DNA from: Aminicella lysinilytica
GTDB taxonomy: Bacteria > Bacillota > Clostridia > Peptostreptococcales > Anaerovoracaceae
Direction of reading: 5' to 3'
Length of the DNA stretch: 64,000 nucleotides
Assembly: GCF_004362975.1 (NCBI RefSeq)
Contig: NZ_SNXO01000002.1
Location: 40,704 to 104,703 of the forward strand
Shown: positions 50,594 to 59,925 of the stretch, one piece after another
How the letters are laid out: each line of letters begins with the position of its first letter
Numbering within the stretch: position 1 is the stretch's first letter
Position numbers and translations under genes: made by a program
The notes under the pieces: generated by a model
Seen by the model: the letters and a program-made list of their open reading frames with translations, nothing else
Databases searched by the model: none
Told to the model about the DNA's origin: nothing

Positions 50594-51403
50594 TTAGAAA
50601 ATATGTTCGTTAGGGAAAACCTGTATCGTGTGGTTCTCTTCGTCTACATCGCCCAAATATAAAACGGCAGTATAGTCGGTGAGTCTCTTTTTTTCAGGTT
50701 CCAGGCTGACTATGGCGATGCCAACTCCAACAACAGAAACATCAAACTCTGCAAGGATATCTGATATACCCTTGGTGCTGCCGCCGCCCCGCATGAAATC
50801 ATCTATGACCAGGGCCTTGGAACCCGGCACTACAGCTCTCTTGGATATGGACATCTTCTGGACCCTGTCGTAAGACCCGGAAAAGTAATTGATACTTACG
50901 GTCGAACCTTCTGACACTTTAGCTTCCCTGCGAATGATCACCAGCGGCAGATCCAGCTGATGGGCCACCATAGTGGCCAGGGGAATGCCCTTTGTTTCCA
51001 CAGTAGCTACATAGTCGGCGCCGCTGTCGCGGAATTTTCGCGCAAAAATCGATGCCAGCTTTGAGACAAGGGCCGTGTCGAACATGAGATCTGATGTGTA
51101 CAGAAATCCACCGCCAAGGATGCGGCTGCTGTCGCGGAGCCTCTCACAAAACTCAGCCTGCAGGGCTTCCACAGCCTCGGCCGTAATGGATGACATGAAT
51201 CGAACGCCACCCTTTGCGCCTGAGATTGTCTCGATATAGCCCGTGCCTGTAGACCTTATGGATGAGTCCGCCAGACTCAGGTCCTCGCTTATGCTTGACT
51301 TCGCCACATCAAACAACTCGCAGAAATAATGCAGGGGGTACAATTTGCCCGGTGAATCCGTGAGTGTCTTAACTATTATGCCTATTCGTTCTGTCCTTTT
51401 CAT
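50594..51403 (-). CDS. purR: Pur operon repressor PurR
   Basis: This 269-residue regulator combines an N-terminal winged helix (about 1-70; KRTERIGIIVKTLTDSPGKL, LFDVAKSSISEDLSLAD) with a phosphoribosyltransferase-like domain that binds PRPP, including KALVIDDFMRGGGSTKGI (about 194-211). In Bacillus it represses purine genes and PRPP relieves repression. The PRPP synthase gene prs lies a few genes away. It is divergent from murC. Confidence 0.93.
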   Translation of the reverse strand: MKRTERIGIIVKTLTDSPGKLYPLHYFCELFDVAKSSISEDLSLADSSIRSTGTGYIETISGAKGGVRFMSSITAEAVEALQAEFCERLRDSSRILGGGFLYTSDLMFDTALVSKLASIFARKFRDSGADYVATVETKGIPLATMVAHQLDLPLVIIRREAKVSEGSTVSINYFSGSYDRVQKMSISKRAVVPGSKALVIDDFMRGGGSTKGISDILAEFDVSVVGVGIAIVSLEPEKKRLTDYTAVLYLGDVDEENHTIQVFPNEHIF

Positions 51404-51427
51404 AAAAATGCCTCCATTACTAAAATA

Positions 51428-51456
51428 ATATTATTGCACTTTTTAAGATTTGTCCA
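51428..51456 (-). promoter_or_regulatory. purR promoter
   Basis: On the minus strand, TGGACA (51456-51451), 17 bases, TAATAT (51433-51428), 25 bases upstream of the start codon. Confidence 0.6.
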
Positions 51457-51478
51457 GCATTTTTGGCCTCTTTTATGC

Positions 51479-51521
51479 TATAATAATCATACATATGGAA
51501 TCGCATAACTTGGTTATGCGA
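51479..51521 (+). promoter_or_regulatory. murC extended -10 promoter and 5' leader hairpin
   Basis: TATAAT (51479-51484) is preceded by TGC, an extended -10 element, with no good -35. The leader holds a perfect nine-pair hairpin TCGCATAAC/GTTATGCGA (51501-51509 and 51513-51521) before the ribosome binding site. Confidence 0.6.
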
Positions 51522-51547
51522 CTAATTCAATTATGGGAGAGTGAAAA

Positions 51548-52921
51548 ATGATAGATCTATCTAGATATAAAAACGTTCATTGCATTGGAATCGGAGGGAT
51601 AGGGCTTTCTGCTATAGCGGAGATACTTATTTCCAGAGGTTACAAGGTCACAGGTTCAGACATGAAAGAATCGGAAGTGACGGAGAGACTGCGAGAAAAC
51701 GGCGCAGAGATATTTATTGGCCATAGGGCAGAAAACGTTGAGAATGCCGACCTGATCGTATATTCGGCAGCCATTGCAGAGGAAAATCCTGAGATAGTCA
51801 GGGCGAAAGAACTGAACATTCCTCTTGCAGGAAGAGCTGAAGTATTGGGCACATTGATGGATGAGTTCAAGACAAGCATTGCTATTAGCGGGACTCACGG
51901 CAAGACGACGACTACCTCTATGGTTTCTTTGATTTTGGAGCACGCTGCTCTGAAGCCTACTATACTCGTCGGAGGAGAACTTCAGGAAATAGGTGGCAAT
52001 GTGAAAGTCGGTCATAGCGATTACTTTGTCACAGAAGCCTGCGAATACAGAGACAGTTTTCTTCAACTCGGACCTAAAATAGAAGTAATATTGAATATAG
52101 ATTCAGACCACCTTGACTATTTCAAAGACATTGAGCACATTGTCAAGTCCTTTGACAAGTTTGCCAAATCCGTACCTGAAGACGGAAAGATCATCGCTTA
52201 CGATGCTAATCCATTCGTTGACCAGGTAATAAACGGCATGTCAAATGTGGTGACTTATGGATATAATAAAGACTGTACATACTATATTACAGATATAAAA
52301 TTCGATGGAGAAGGAATGCCTTCCTTCCATATGAATCACGATGGAAAAGATCTGGGAGAGGTGAAGCTGCAGATACCTGGTGAACATAACATATTGAATG
52401 CCAGCGCGGCCTATGCTTGCTGCCATGAACTGGGCGTCGACGAGGACGTGATCGCCTCTACACTGAAATCTTACAAAGGCACTGAAAGACGATTCGACAT
52501 TATCGGTGTTACTGACAAAGGCGTCAAGGTAGTAGACGACTATGCTCATCATCCAACGGAAATCAAGGCTACTCTCAGCGCTGCCGAGAATATACCTCAC
52601 CATGAACTGTGGTGCGTATTCCAGCCGCATACATACACCAGGACTCTGGCCCTGTTCGACCAGTTCGCTGATGCCTTTGAAAAGGCAGATGTGCTCATAC
52701 TTGCTGATATCTATGCAGCCAGGGAAAAGGACATATACGAGATATCATCGGACAAGTTGGCTGATGCCATCAGGAAAGAACATCCAACCAAGAAGGTTAT
52801 GTATATGAAGGACTTTGAAGATATCGCTGACTATGTCAGGAATAACGCCACAAAGGGCGACCTGGTCATCACCATGGGTGCAGGGGATATCTATAAGGTC
52901 GGCAAAATGATAATGGAGTAG
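51548..52921 (+). CDS. murC: UDP-N-acetylmuramate-L-alanine ligase
   Basis: This 457-residue ATP-dependent ligase adds the first amino acid of the peptidoglycan stem peptide. The N-terminal Rossmann domain has CIGIGGIGLSAIAEIL, the central ATPase has the P-loop ISGTHGKTTTTSMVS (about 114-128), and DDYAHHPTEIKATL marks the C-terminal domain. The length is normal. It heads an operon with the GlmU-like gene 3 bases after its stop. Confidence 0.97.
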   Translation: MIDLSRYKNVHCIGIGGIGLSAIAEILISRGYKVTGSDMKESEVTERLRENGAEIFIGHRAENVENADLIVYSAAIAEENPEIVRAKELNIPLAGRAEVLGTLMDEFKTSIAISGTHGKTTTTSMVSLILEHAALKPTILVGGELQEIGGNVKVGHSDYFVTEACEYRDSFLQLGPKIEVILNIDSDHLDYFKDIEHIVKSFDKFAKSVPEDGKIIAYDANPFVDQVINGMSNVVTYGYNKDCTYYITDIKFDGEGMPSFHMNHDGKDLGEVKLQIPGEHNILNASAAYACCHELGVDEDVIASTLKSYKGTERRFDIIGVTDKGVKVVDDYAHHPTEIKATLSAAENIPHHELWCVFQPHTYTRTLALFDQFADAFEKADVLILADIYAAREKDIYEISSDKLADAIRKEHPTKKVMYMKDFEDIADYVRNNATKGDLVITMGAGDIYKVGKMIME

Positions 52922-52924
52922 GCT

Positions 52925-53626
52925 ATGGATTACGATGAATATATGAAAAAGGAAAATGAGCGCAGAAGTATCGCCATCGATCATCTGAAAAATGGTGTGG
53001 AATTTGTCGACATCAACTCCGCTTATATAGATCCTCAGGTGAAAATAGGTGCAGGCACTGTAATAGGCCCATGCGTCACTCTTGAGGGTGCAACTGTCAT
53101 CGGCGAAGGTTGCCACATATTCCAGAATACCAGAATACAGGACTCTGAAATAGGTGATGGAGTCGAGATACAGAGTTCGGTAATAATAGAAAGCTCCGTA
53201 GGAAAGGACACGAAAGTTGGGCCTTTTGCATACCTGAGGCCGGGCTCACACATAGGAGAAGCATGTAAGGTAGGAGATTTTGTAGAAGTCAAGAATTCAA
53301 ACTTTGGCGACGGATCCAAGACTGCCCACCTGACATATATAGGCGATGCTGATGTAGGGAAAAATGTCAACATCGGTTGCGGCGTGGTTTTCGTAAACTA
53401 CGACGGCACTAATAAATACAGATCAACCGTTGGTAACGGCGCGTTCATAGGATGTAATACCAATCTGGTTTCACCGGTGAACGTAGAAGATGGAGCATAT
53501 ATAGCAGCGGGTAGTACCGTCACTAAGAATGTACCTGAGGATGCGCTTTGTATAGCGAGATCCAAACAGAGGAACATTGAGGGATGGGCTGCTGCCAGAG
53601 GTCTTTACAACAAAAAAGATAAATAG
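52925..53626 (+). CDS. GlmU acetyltransferase half (left-handed beta-helix protein)
   Basis: This 233-residue protein aligns with only the C-terminal half of GlmU. It starts at the linker helix (RRSIAIDHLKNGVEFVDINS) and then forms hexapeptide-repeat coils. Acetyltransferase residues are kept: YLRPGSHIG, FVEVKNSNFG, the His in AHLTYIGDADVG, and VNYDGTNKYRSTVG. The N-terminal uridyltransferase (usually about 230 residues) is absent, and the start codon is well placed 3 bases after murC, so this is not a truncated sequence end. It probably makes GlcNAc-1-P from GlcN-1-P, with uridylation done elsewhere. Confidence 0.88.
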   Translation: MDYDEYMKKENERRSIAIDHLKNGVEFVDINSAYIDPQVKIGAGTVIGPCVTLEGATVIGEGCHIFQNTRIQDSEIGDGVEIQSSVIIESSVGKDTKVGPFAYLRPGSHIGEACKVGDFVEVKNSNFGDGSKTAHLTYIGDADVGKNVNIGCGVVFVNYDGTNKYRSTVGNGAFIGCNTNLVSPVNVEDGAYIAAGSTVTKNVPEDALCIARSKQRNIEGWAAARGLYNKKDK

Positions 53627-53644
53627 TTTTAGGAGGTACAAACT

Positions 53645-54595
53645 ATGAAAAATGGCGCTTTTTCGGATTATAAGGTATTTGCGGGAAATGCACATCCGAA
53701 GCTTGCAGAAGAAATCACTTCAATTATGGGTAAGCCCCTTGGCAAGGCAACGGTAACCAAATTCAGCGATGGGGAAATTTCTGTAAGCTTGTGGGAATCA
53801 GTTAGAGGAGTAGATGTGTATATCATCCAGCCCACCTGTGGTCCGGTAAACGACAATCTTATGGAACTTCTGATCATGATAGATGCCATGAAGAGAGCAT
53901 CTGCAGGCAGGATCAATGCTGTAATACCTTATTATGGGTATGCCAGACAGGACAGGAAGGCTAAGGCAAGGGATCCTATTACCGCCAAACTGGTAGCTAA
54001 TCTACTGGTGGCAGCCGGTGCTGACAGAGTTCTGACTATGGATCTTCATGCTAATCAGATACAGGGATATTTCGATATTCCGGTGGATCATCTGGTGGGA
54101 ATGCCTATATTAGCCAAGTATTTCAAGGAGAAGAACCTTGAGGATGTGGTCATAGTATCTCCGGACCATGGCAGTGTTACAAGAGCCAGGAATATGGCAG
54201 AATATCTTGACTGCCCAATAGCTATAGTAGATAAGAGGCGCCCTGAACCTAATAAGAGCGAGATAATGAATATTATAGGAAATATTGACGGCAAGAACTG
54301 CATTATCCTTGATGATATGATAGATACAGCAGGAACCATAACAAATGCAGCCAATGCTATCAAAGATCTGGGAGCAAAGGATGTATATGCCTGTGCGACT
54401 CATGCGATCCTATCCGGACCTGCAACGGAAAGAATCAGAGATTCCGTTATTAAAGAGATGGTTCTGTTGAATACTGTACCTCTTGCTGAGGAAAAGAAAC
54501 TGGACAAGATGACATTCCTTTCCGTAGCTCCGCTGTTCGCAGAAGCTATGATCAGAGTATTCACTAACGGATCTATCAGTAAATTATTCGACTAA
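53645..54595 (+). CDS. prs: Ribose-phosphate pyrophosphokinase (PRPP synthase)
   Basis: This 316-residue enzyme makes PRPP from ribose 5-phosphate and ATP. The flexible-loop segment ([20 protein letters not shown]), the [12 protein letters not shown] region and the PRPP-binding [14 protein letters not shown] are all present. AGGAGG precedes the ATG. Its product is the ligand of PurR encoded nearby. Confidence 0.97.
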   Translation: MKNGAFSDYKVFAGNAHPKLAEEITSIMGKPLGKATVTKFSDGEISVSLWESVRGVDVYIIQPTCGPVNDNLMELLIMIDAMKRASAGRINAVIPYYGYARQDRKAKARDPITAKLVANLLVAAGADRVLTMDLHANQIQGYFDIPVDHLVGMPILAKYFKEKNLEDVVIVSPDHGSVTRARNMAEYLDCPIAIVDKRRPEPNKSEIMNIIGNIDGKNCIILDDMIDTAGTITNAANAIKDLGAKDVYACATHAILSGPATERIRDSVIKEMVLLNTVPLAEEKKLDKMTFLSVAPLFAEAMIRVFTNGSISKLFD

Positions 54596-54609
54596 ATAAA
54601 GGTGAACAA

Positions 54610-55191
54610 ATGTATGTTATCGTAGGCCTCGGCAATCCGGGGAAAAAGTACGAAAACACCAGGCATAATCTAGGGTTTATTACCATTGACAGACTGGCGG
54701 AAGAAAATGATATTAAAGTCAGCAAATTGAAATTCAAGGCGCTGACAGGCGAGGGCAGGATCGGTTCTGAAAGGGTCCTGCTCGTCAAGCCTCAGACATA
54801 TATGAATCTAAGCGGTGAATCAGTAAGAGAGATAATGAATTTCTACAAGCTGGAACCGGAAAACCTCATAGTTATATACGATGACTTCGATATAGATGTG
54901 GGGACTATTCGCATACGTAAATTCGGGAGCGCAGGGACACATAATGGAATGAAATCAATTATTTTCCAGATACAGTCTGACAGATTCCCTAGAATAAGAA
55001 TAGGCACAGGCAGCGACCATATGGGAAACCTGGCAGACTTTGTTACAGGTGGATTTACTAAAGGGGAAGTACCTCTTCTTGAGGAAGCTGTGACAAACGC
55101 AGTGAAAGCCTGCGAAACCATAATATCTGATGGCACTGACAAAGCCATGAACTTATATAACAGTAAAAAATCTGAGGATAAGCATGAGTAA
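54610..55191 (+). CDS. pth: Peptidyl-tRNA hydrolase
   Basis: This 193-residue enzyme releases tRNA from stalled peptidyl-tRNAs. Family signatures GLGNPGKKYENTRHNLGF (His is the catalytic base), KPQTYMNLSGESV and YDDFDIDVGTIRIRKFGSAGTHNGMKS (written here in two overlapping parts: YDDFDIDVGTIRIRK and GSAGTHNGMKSI) are present. It overlaps mfd by 8 bases. Confidence 0.96.
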   Translation: MYVIVGLGNPGKKYENTRHNLGFITIDRLAEENDIKVSKLKFKALTGEGRIGSERVLLVKPQTYMNLSGESVREIMNFYKLEPENLIVIYDDFDIDVGTIRIRKFGSAGTHNGMKSIIFQIQSDRFPRIRIGTGSDHMGNLADFVTGGFTKGEVPLLEEAVTNAVKACETIISDGTDKAMNLYNSKKSEDKHE

Positions 55192-58100
55192 AACCGGTAT
55201 AATAGGTATTTCGGGCATATCGGAAAGCCGTTCTGCGCTGATAATATCTGACATCATTAAAAAAGAAGAGGGACAGAACCTGATCATCGTTGCTACAGAG
55301 CCAAGAGCGAGAAGGCTTGCCGATGATCTTTCTTTTTTTACGAATAAAACAGTTGTGACAATGCCTGCGGAAGATCAGGTATTCTTGCGTTATGAGGCTA
55401 AGAATCATGATACTTTGCTGGAAAGGTTAAGTGGACTGAAGGCCTTGTGCACGGATCCTGAATGTATAGTAGTGGCTCCGGTTTCCGCCGCAGTGAAGAA
55501 GGCTATACCTCACAGAGTATTTGAATCGAAGAAACTTACTTTTACACTGGGAGAGAATATAGACCTGAAACATGTGAAAGAAACCCTGGTGGAAATGGGT
55601 TATGAAGCCATGTCTATGGTCGAGGGCAGAGGCGAATTCAGTATTCGCGGAGGAATAATTGATGTCTTCACTCCAGATGGAAATGATCCATACAGAATAG
55701 AACTATTCGATACAGAAGTCGATTCTATCAGAGAATTCGATATAGATACTCAGCGTTCTTCAGAAAATCTAAAAAGCGTAGAGGTAGGACCTGCCGAGCA
55801 GGTATTTGCCGACAGAGAAGTTTTCAGAGCGGCCTCAGAAAATATATACAAGGAATATACAGCCCAGGCGGCACGCCTTGCCAAGAAGGGCGAAGAATAT
55901 AGAGAAGCCGTAGATAATCTGGAAAAGCGCAGAGACGAACTCTGCGAATATGTGGACAACGCCACTAATATACAGTTGCTGGAAAACTATCTCCATTATT
56001 TCTATGATTCTACAGAGTATCTATGGGATTATATGAAGGCTGGAAATGTTTTCATAGACGATCCTGACAGGATATATGAATTCCTTGATTCACGTAGCAG
56101 GGAAATCAAGGCAGATTTTAAAATAATGCTGGAAAGAGGCCAGATCACTCCTAAGGATACGGCGCTCCTTTCCGGTAGAGAAGACTTTATGAAAGCCTTT
56201 GATCACGAGCCGGTCTATATGATAACGCCTTTCCCTAAGGCAGTCAAAGGTGTAGAACGCATGAGCGAACTGCATAATTATCAGAGCAGCCAGATGGTAG
56301 CATTTAACGGACGTATGGATCTGCTGGAGTCTGAATTGAAATCCTTCGCAAAAAAGAACTATGAAATAGTCATAGTTGCCAGCAGCGAAGAACGACGCAA
56401 GAATCTCATTGAATTCGTAGACAGGGCCGGCGTTCTTTCTAAGGTGAAATTCATGACGGGCACATTGTCTGCAGGAATGGAATTTCAGGAGCTTAAGTTT
56501 TGTTATATCAGCGACAATGATATATTCGGCGATCAGAAACAGGGCCGGAAAAAGAAAAAGAGCAAGACCCGCGGCCAGCAGATAGAAAGCTTCTCGGATC
56601 TGAAAAAAGGAGACTATGTAGTTCATGAAAACCACGGCATTGGAAAATTCGTAGGAATTCAGCAACTTGATATACAGGGAGAGAAGAAAGATTATCTGAA
56701 AATCAAGTATGCCGGAAATGATTTTCTCTATGTGCCTGTGGAACAGTTTGATATAATTCAGAAATACATAGGCTCAGAGGGAACAGCACCTAAGATCAAT
56801 AAGCTTTCAGGGAACGACTGGAAGGTGACCAAGGCCAGAGCCAAGGCTGCCATTGCTGAAATGACCGATGAACTTGTAAAGTTATATGCTGAGCGAGAGG
56901 TAGAACAGGGCTATGCTTTCGGGCAGGACACTGTCTGGCAGCGCGAATTTGAAGACGGATTTCCTTATGTGGAAACTGACGATCAGCTGCGTTCAATAAG
57001 TGAGATCAAGGCTGACATGGAAAAACCTGTAGCCATGGACAGGCTCCTTTGCGGAGATGTTGGCTTCGGTAAGACGGAAGTGGCTGCCAGAGCAGTGTTC
57101 AAATGCCTGGCAGAAGGCAAGCAGGCGGCCATACTGGTACCGACTACTATATTGGCAAATCAACATTATTACACATTGAAAGACAGATTCGAGCATTTTC
57201 CATTTAAGGTCGAAATGTTATCAAGATTCAGAAATGAAACTCAGCAGAAGAAGATAGTTGAAGAACTGGGCAAGGAAAATATCGATCTGATCATAGGAAC
57301 ACACCGGCTTCTGTCCAAGGATGTGAAATTCAAGGATCTGGGGCTTCTTGTCATAGATGAAGAACATCGTTTCGGCGTTGCCCATAAGGAAGCTATCAAA
57401 CAACTGAAGAAGAATGTAGACGTTCTGACTCTGTCAGCAACGCCTATTCCGAGGACTCTGAATATGTCCCTTACAGGCATCAAGGACATGAGTCTCATAG
57501 AAGAGCCGCCGGAGGAAAGATATCCGGTCCAGACTTATGTACTAGAGCAGGATGACATGCTTATGAGAGACGTTATAACCAGAGAACTGGACCGCGGCGG
57601 GCAGGTATTCGTCGTGACCAGAAGGATCAAAGGTATTGGCCGCATAGGTGAGAAAATTGAACGGCTGGTTCCGGAGGCAAAGATCGCCATAGGCCACGGC
57701 CGCATGAACGAGCAGACACTGGAAGACGTCATGGTGGATTTTGTTAATGGCAAGACTAATGTTCTGCTGGCTACTACCATAATAGAGTCCGGCATAGACA
57801 TACCTAACGCCAACACTTTGATCGTAGTGGATGCAGACCGATACGGCCTGGCTCAGCTTTATCAGCTGAGAGGGCGCGTGGGCAGATCCAATCGTATGGC
57901 ATACGCCTACCTTATGTATCAGAAAGACAAGGTGCTGACAGAGGTAGCAGAGAAGCGGCTGAAGGCTATAAGGGAATTCACAGAATTCGGCGCCGGCTTC
58001 AAGGTAGCCATGCGTGACCTGGAAATAAGGGGCGCAGGCAATCTGCTGGGAAGTCAGCAGAGCGGCTACATGATGAACATAGGTTATGAACTATATTGCA

Positions 58101-58594
58101 AGCTGGTAGATGACGCAGTGAGGAAACTCAAGGGCGAGATCGTAAATGAAACTTCGGAAGAAACTTCAGTGGAACTTGCAGTAGCGGCCAACATACCGGA
58201 CTGGTATATAGAGAACGAGACCCTGAAGCTGCAGATGTATAAGAAAATCGCCTCAGTGAGAAGCGATGAAGACGATGAAGAGATCATAGACGAACTCATA
58301 GATCGCTTCGGCGATGTGCCGAGAGAAACTCTCAATCTGATCAAGGTATCCAGGATCCGCGGTCTGGCTGAGTTGTTATCAGTCAAACGCATTTACGAGC
58401 AGGGCAAGACGATAATATTTACTTTTGCCGAGAAAAGTCAGCTGACGCCTCTCGGCATAGTGAACATAAATGAAGTTTTCAAGGGGCGCGCCTTCGTTCA
58501 CGGCGGGGTGGAGCCATATATCAGAATTCCTATGGATCAAAACAACAAACTGAAAGACTCGCTGAAATTACTGAGTCTGGTGAAAGGAGACTGA
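55184..58594 (+). CDS. mfd: Transcription-repair coupling factor Mfd
   Basis: This 1136-residue translocase removes stalled RNA polymerase and recruits UvrA. The N-terminal UvrB-homology region is followed by the polymerase-interacting Tudor-like domain (KKGDYVVHENHGIGKFVGI, about 470-490), the helicase core with Walker A GDVGFGKTEVAARA and the DEEHRFGV box, and the RecG-like translocation motif around LRGRVGRSNRMAYAYL. The C-terminal domain is present. It sits in the pth-mfd-spoVB order known from Bacillus. Confidence 0.97.
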   Translation: MSKTGIIGISGISESRSALIISDIIKKEEGQNLIIVATEPRARRLADDLSFFTNKTVVTMPAEDQVFLRYEAKNHDTLLERLSGLKALCTDPECIVVAPVSAAVKKAIPHRVFESKKLTFTLGENIDLKHVKETLVEMGYEAMSMVEGRGEFSIRGGIIDVFTPDGNDPYRIELFDTEVDSIREFDIDTQRSSENLKSVEVGPAEQVFADREVFRAASENIYKEYTAQAARLAKKGEEYREAVDNLEKRRDELCEYVDNATNIQLLENYLHYFYDSTEYLWDYMKAGNVFIDDPDRIYEFLDSRSREIKADFKIMLERGQITPKDTALLSGREDFMKAFDHEPVYMITPFPKAVKGVERMSELHNYQSSQMVAFNGRMDLLESELKSFAKKNYEIVIVASSEERRKNLIEFVDRAGVLSKVKFMTGTLSAGMEFQELKFCYISDNDIFGDQKQGRKKKKSKTRGQQIESFSDLKKGDYVVHENHGIGKFVGIQQLDIQGEKKDYLKIKYAGNDFLYVPVEQFDIIQKYIGSEGTAPKINKLSGNDWKVTKARAKAAIAEMTDELVKLYAEREVEQGYAFGQDTVWQREFEDGFPYVETDDQLRSISEIKADMEKPVAMDRLLCGDVGFGKTEVAARAVFKCLAEGKQAAILVPTTILANQHYYTLKDRFEHFPFKVEMLSRFRNETQQKKIVEELGKENIDLIIGTHRLLSKDVKFKDLGLLVIDEEHRFGVAHKEAIKQLKKNVDVLTLSATPIPRTLNMSLTGIKDMSLIEEPPEERYPVQTYVLEQDDMLMRDVITRELDRGGQVFVVTRRIKGIGRIGEKIERLVPEAKIAIGHGRMNEQTLEDVMVDFVNGKTNVLLATTIIESGIDIPNANTLIVVDADRYGLAQLYQLRGRVGRSNRMAYAYLMYQKDKVLTEVAEKRLKAIREFTEFGAGFKVAMRDLEIRGAGNLLGSQQSGYMMNIGYELYCKLVDDAVRKLKGEIVNETSEETSVELAVAANIPDWYIENETLKLQMYKKIASVRSDEDDEEIIDELIDRFGDVPRETLNLIKVSRIRGLAELLSVKRIYEQGKTIIFTFAEKSQLTPLGIVNINEVFKGRAFVHGGVEPYIRIPMDQNNKLKDSLKLLSLVKGD

Positions 58595-58596
58595 AG

Positions 58597-59886
58597 ATGC
58601 TGTTTAAAAATATAACTATATTAGATGAAAATCTTGAAGTCGGTGAGAATAAATTCGTTGCTACTAATGGCGACAGAATCGAATATATCGGGGATGTGAA
58701 GCCGTCCGGCGACTATGGAGACGAATATGACGGAAAGGGCAAACTGCTTATGAGCGGATTTTACAATGCCCACGCCCATTCGCCTATGGCTCTCATGCGG
58801 GGCTACGGCGAAAACCTGGCCCTGCAGGACTGGCTTGGAACGAGGATATTTCCTTTTGAGGCAAAGCTCACTGGCAACGCCGTATACTGGGGCACGTTGT
58901 TATGCATGGCTGAATCACTGAGCTTTGGCATAGTGTCAACATCGGACATGTATTATTTTGTTGATGATATGGCCCGGGCCGTAGCAGACAGCGGCGCCAA
59001 AAATAACATTTCCAGGTCTATAGTCAACCCGGCGGGTGAAGATTTCGACTCAATGGAATCTGTAAAGGAAATGAAGGCGGCCGTGAAGGCTCTCAATGGA
59101 GCGGCAGACGGCAGAATAATCATGGACACCAGTCTCCACGCTGAATATACCAATGATGAGAAGACAGCCAGGGCTCTGGCGGAATATACCAAGGAGGCTG
59201 GCCTGAACATGCAGGTCCACGTTTCTGAAACAAAGACAGAGCACGAGGAGTGCAAGGGTCGTCACGGCGGCAAGACGCCTGTGGAATTCCTTGCGGACTG
59301 CGGCATATTCGATACATCGACTACAGCAGCACATTGTGTATGGATAGAGGGCGACGATTACGATATTCTGAAGGAAAAGGGCGTAACAGTCGCAACGAAT
59401 CCAGTCAGCAATCTGAAACTGGCCAGCGGTATAGCCAACAGCGGAGAAATACTGAAGAAGGGCATAAACCTGGCTATCGGCACAGATAGCGTGGCCAGCA
59501 ACAACAGCCTGAACTTTATAGAAGAGATAAAGACCCTTGCCCTCATAGGCAAGATAAAGGCCGGGGATCCGACGGTGATTACACCGGTAGAGGCATTGCG
59601 GGCTGCAACCAGGGGCGGCGCTGTTTCTCAGGGCCGCAAGGACTGCGGTGCCCTGAAGACAGGTAACAAGGCAGACCTTATAGTCCTTGATACGGCCGTG
59701 CCGCACATGCACCCGGTACATAATATGGTGAATAATGTAGTTTATTCGGCATCGGGCAGCGATATAGTACTTACCATGGTCGATGGAAAAGTTCTTTACA
59801 AAGACGGAGAATATGTTACAATCGATACTGAAAAAGCGATATTTGAGACAGAGAAGGCGACTAAAGGGATTTTGAGTCAGTTATAG
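58597..59886 (+). CDS. Amidohydrolase, MtaD/SsnA/TrzA-like deaminase
   Basis: This 429-residue metal-dependent hydrolase has the HxH motif in GFYNAHAHSPMALMRGYGEN (about 54-73), LHAEYTNDEKTARALAEY, HVSETKTEHEEC, AHCVWIEGDDYDILKEKG and the metal Asp in LAIGTDSVASNNSLNFIEE. Close families are 5-methylthioadenosine/S-adenosylhomocysteine deaminase and guanine deaminase-like enzymes; the exact substrate is not decided. It follows mfd by 2 bases. Confidence 0.85.
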   Translation: MLFKNITILDENLEVGENKFVATNGDRIEYIGDVKPSGDYGDEYDGKGKLLMSGFYNAHAHSPMALMRGYGENLALQDWLGTRIFPFEAKLTGNAVYWGTLLCMAESLSFGIVSTSDMYYFVDDMARAVADSGAKNNISRSIVNPAGEDFDSMESVKEMKAAVKALNGAADGRIIMDTSLHAEYTNDEKTARALAEYTKEAGLNMQVHVSETKTEHEECKGRHGGKTPVEFLADCGIFDTSTTAAHCVWIEGDDYDILKEKGVTVATNPVSNLKLASGIANSGEILKKGINLAIGTDSVASNNSLNFIEEIKTLALIGKIKAGDPTVITPVEALRAATRGGAVSQGRKDCGALKTGNKADLIVLDTAVPHMHPVHNMVNNVVYSASGSDIVLTMVDGKVLYKDGEYVTIDTEKAIFETEKATKGILSQL

Positions 59887-59925
59887 TAAGGGGATAATCG
59901 AAATATTATAATAGGGGAGTAATAG

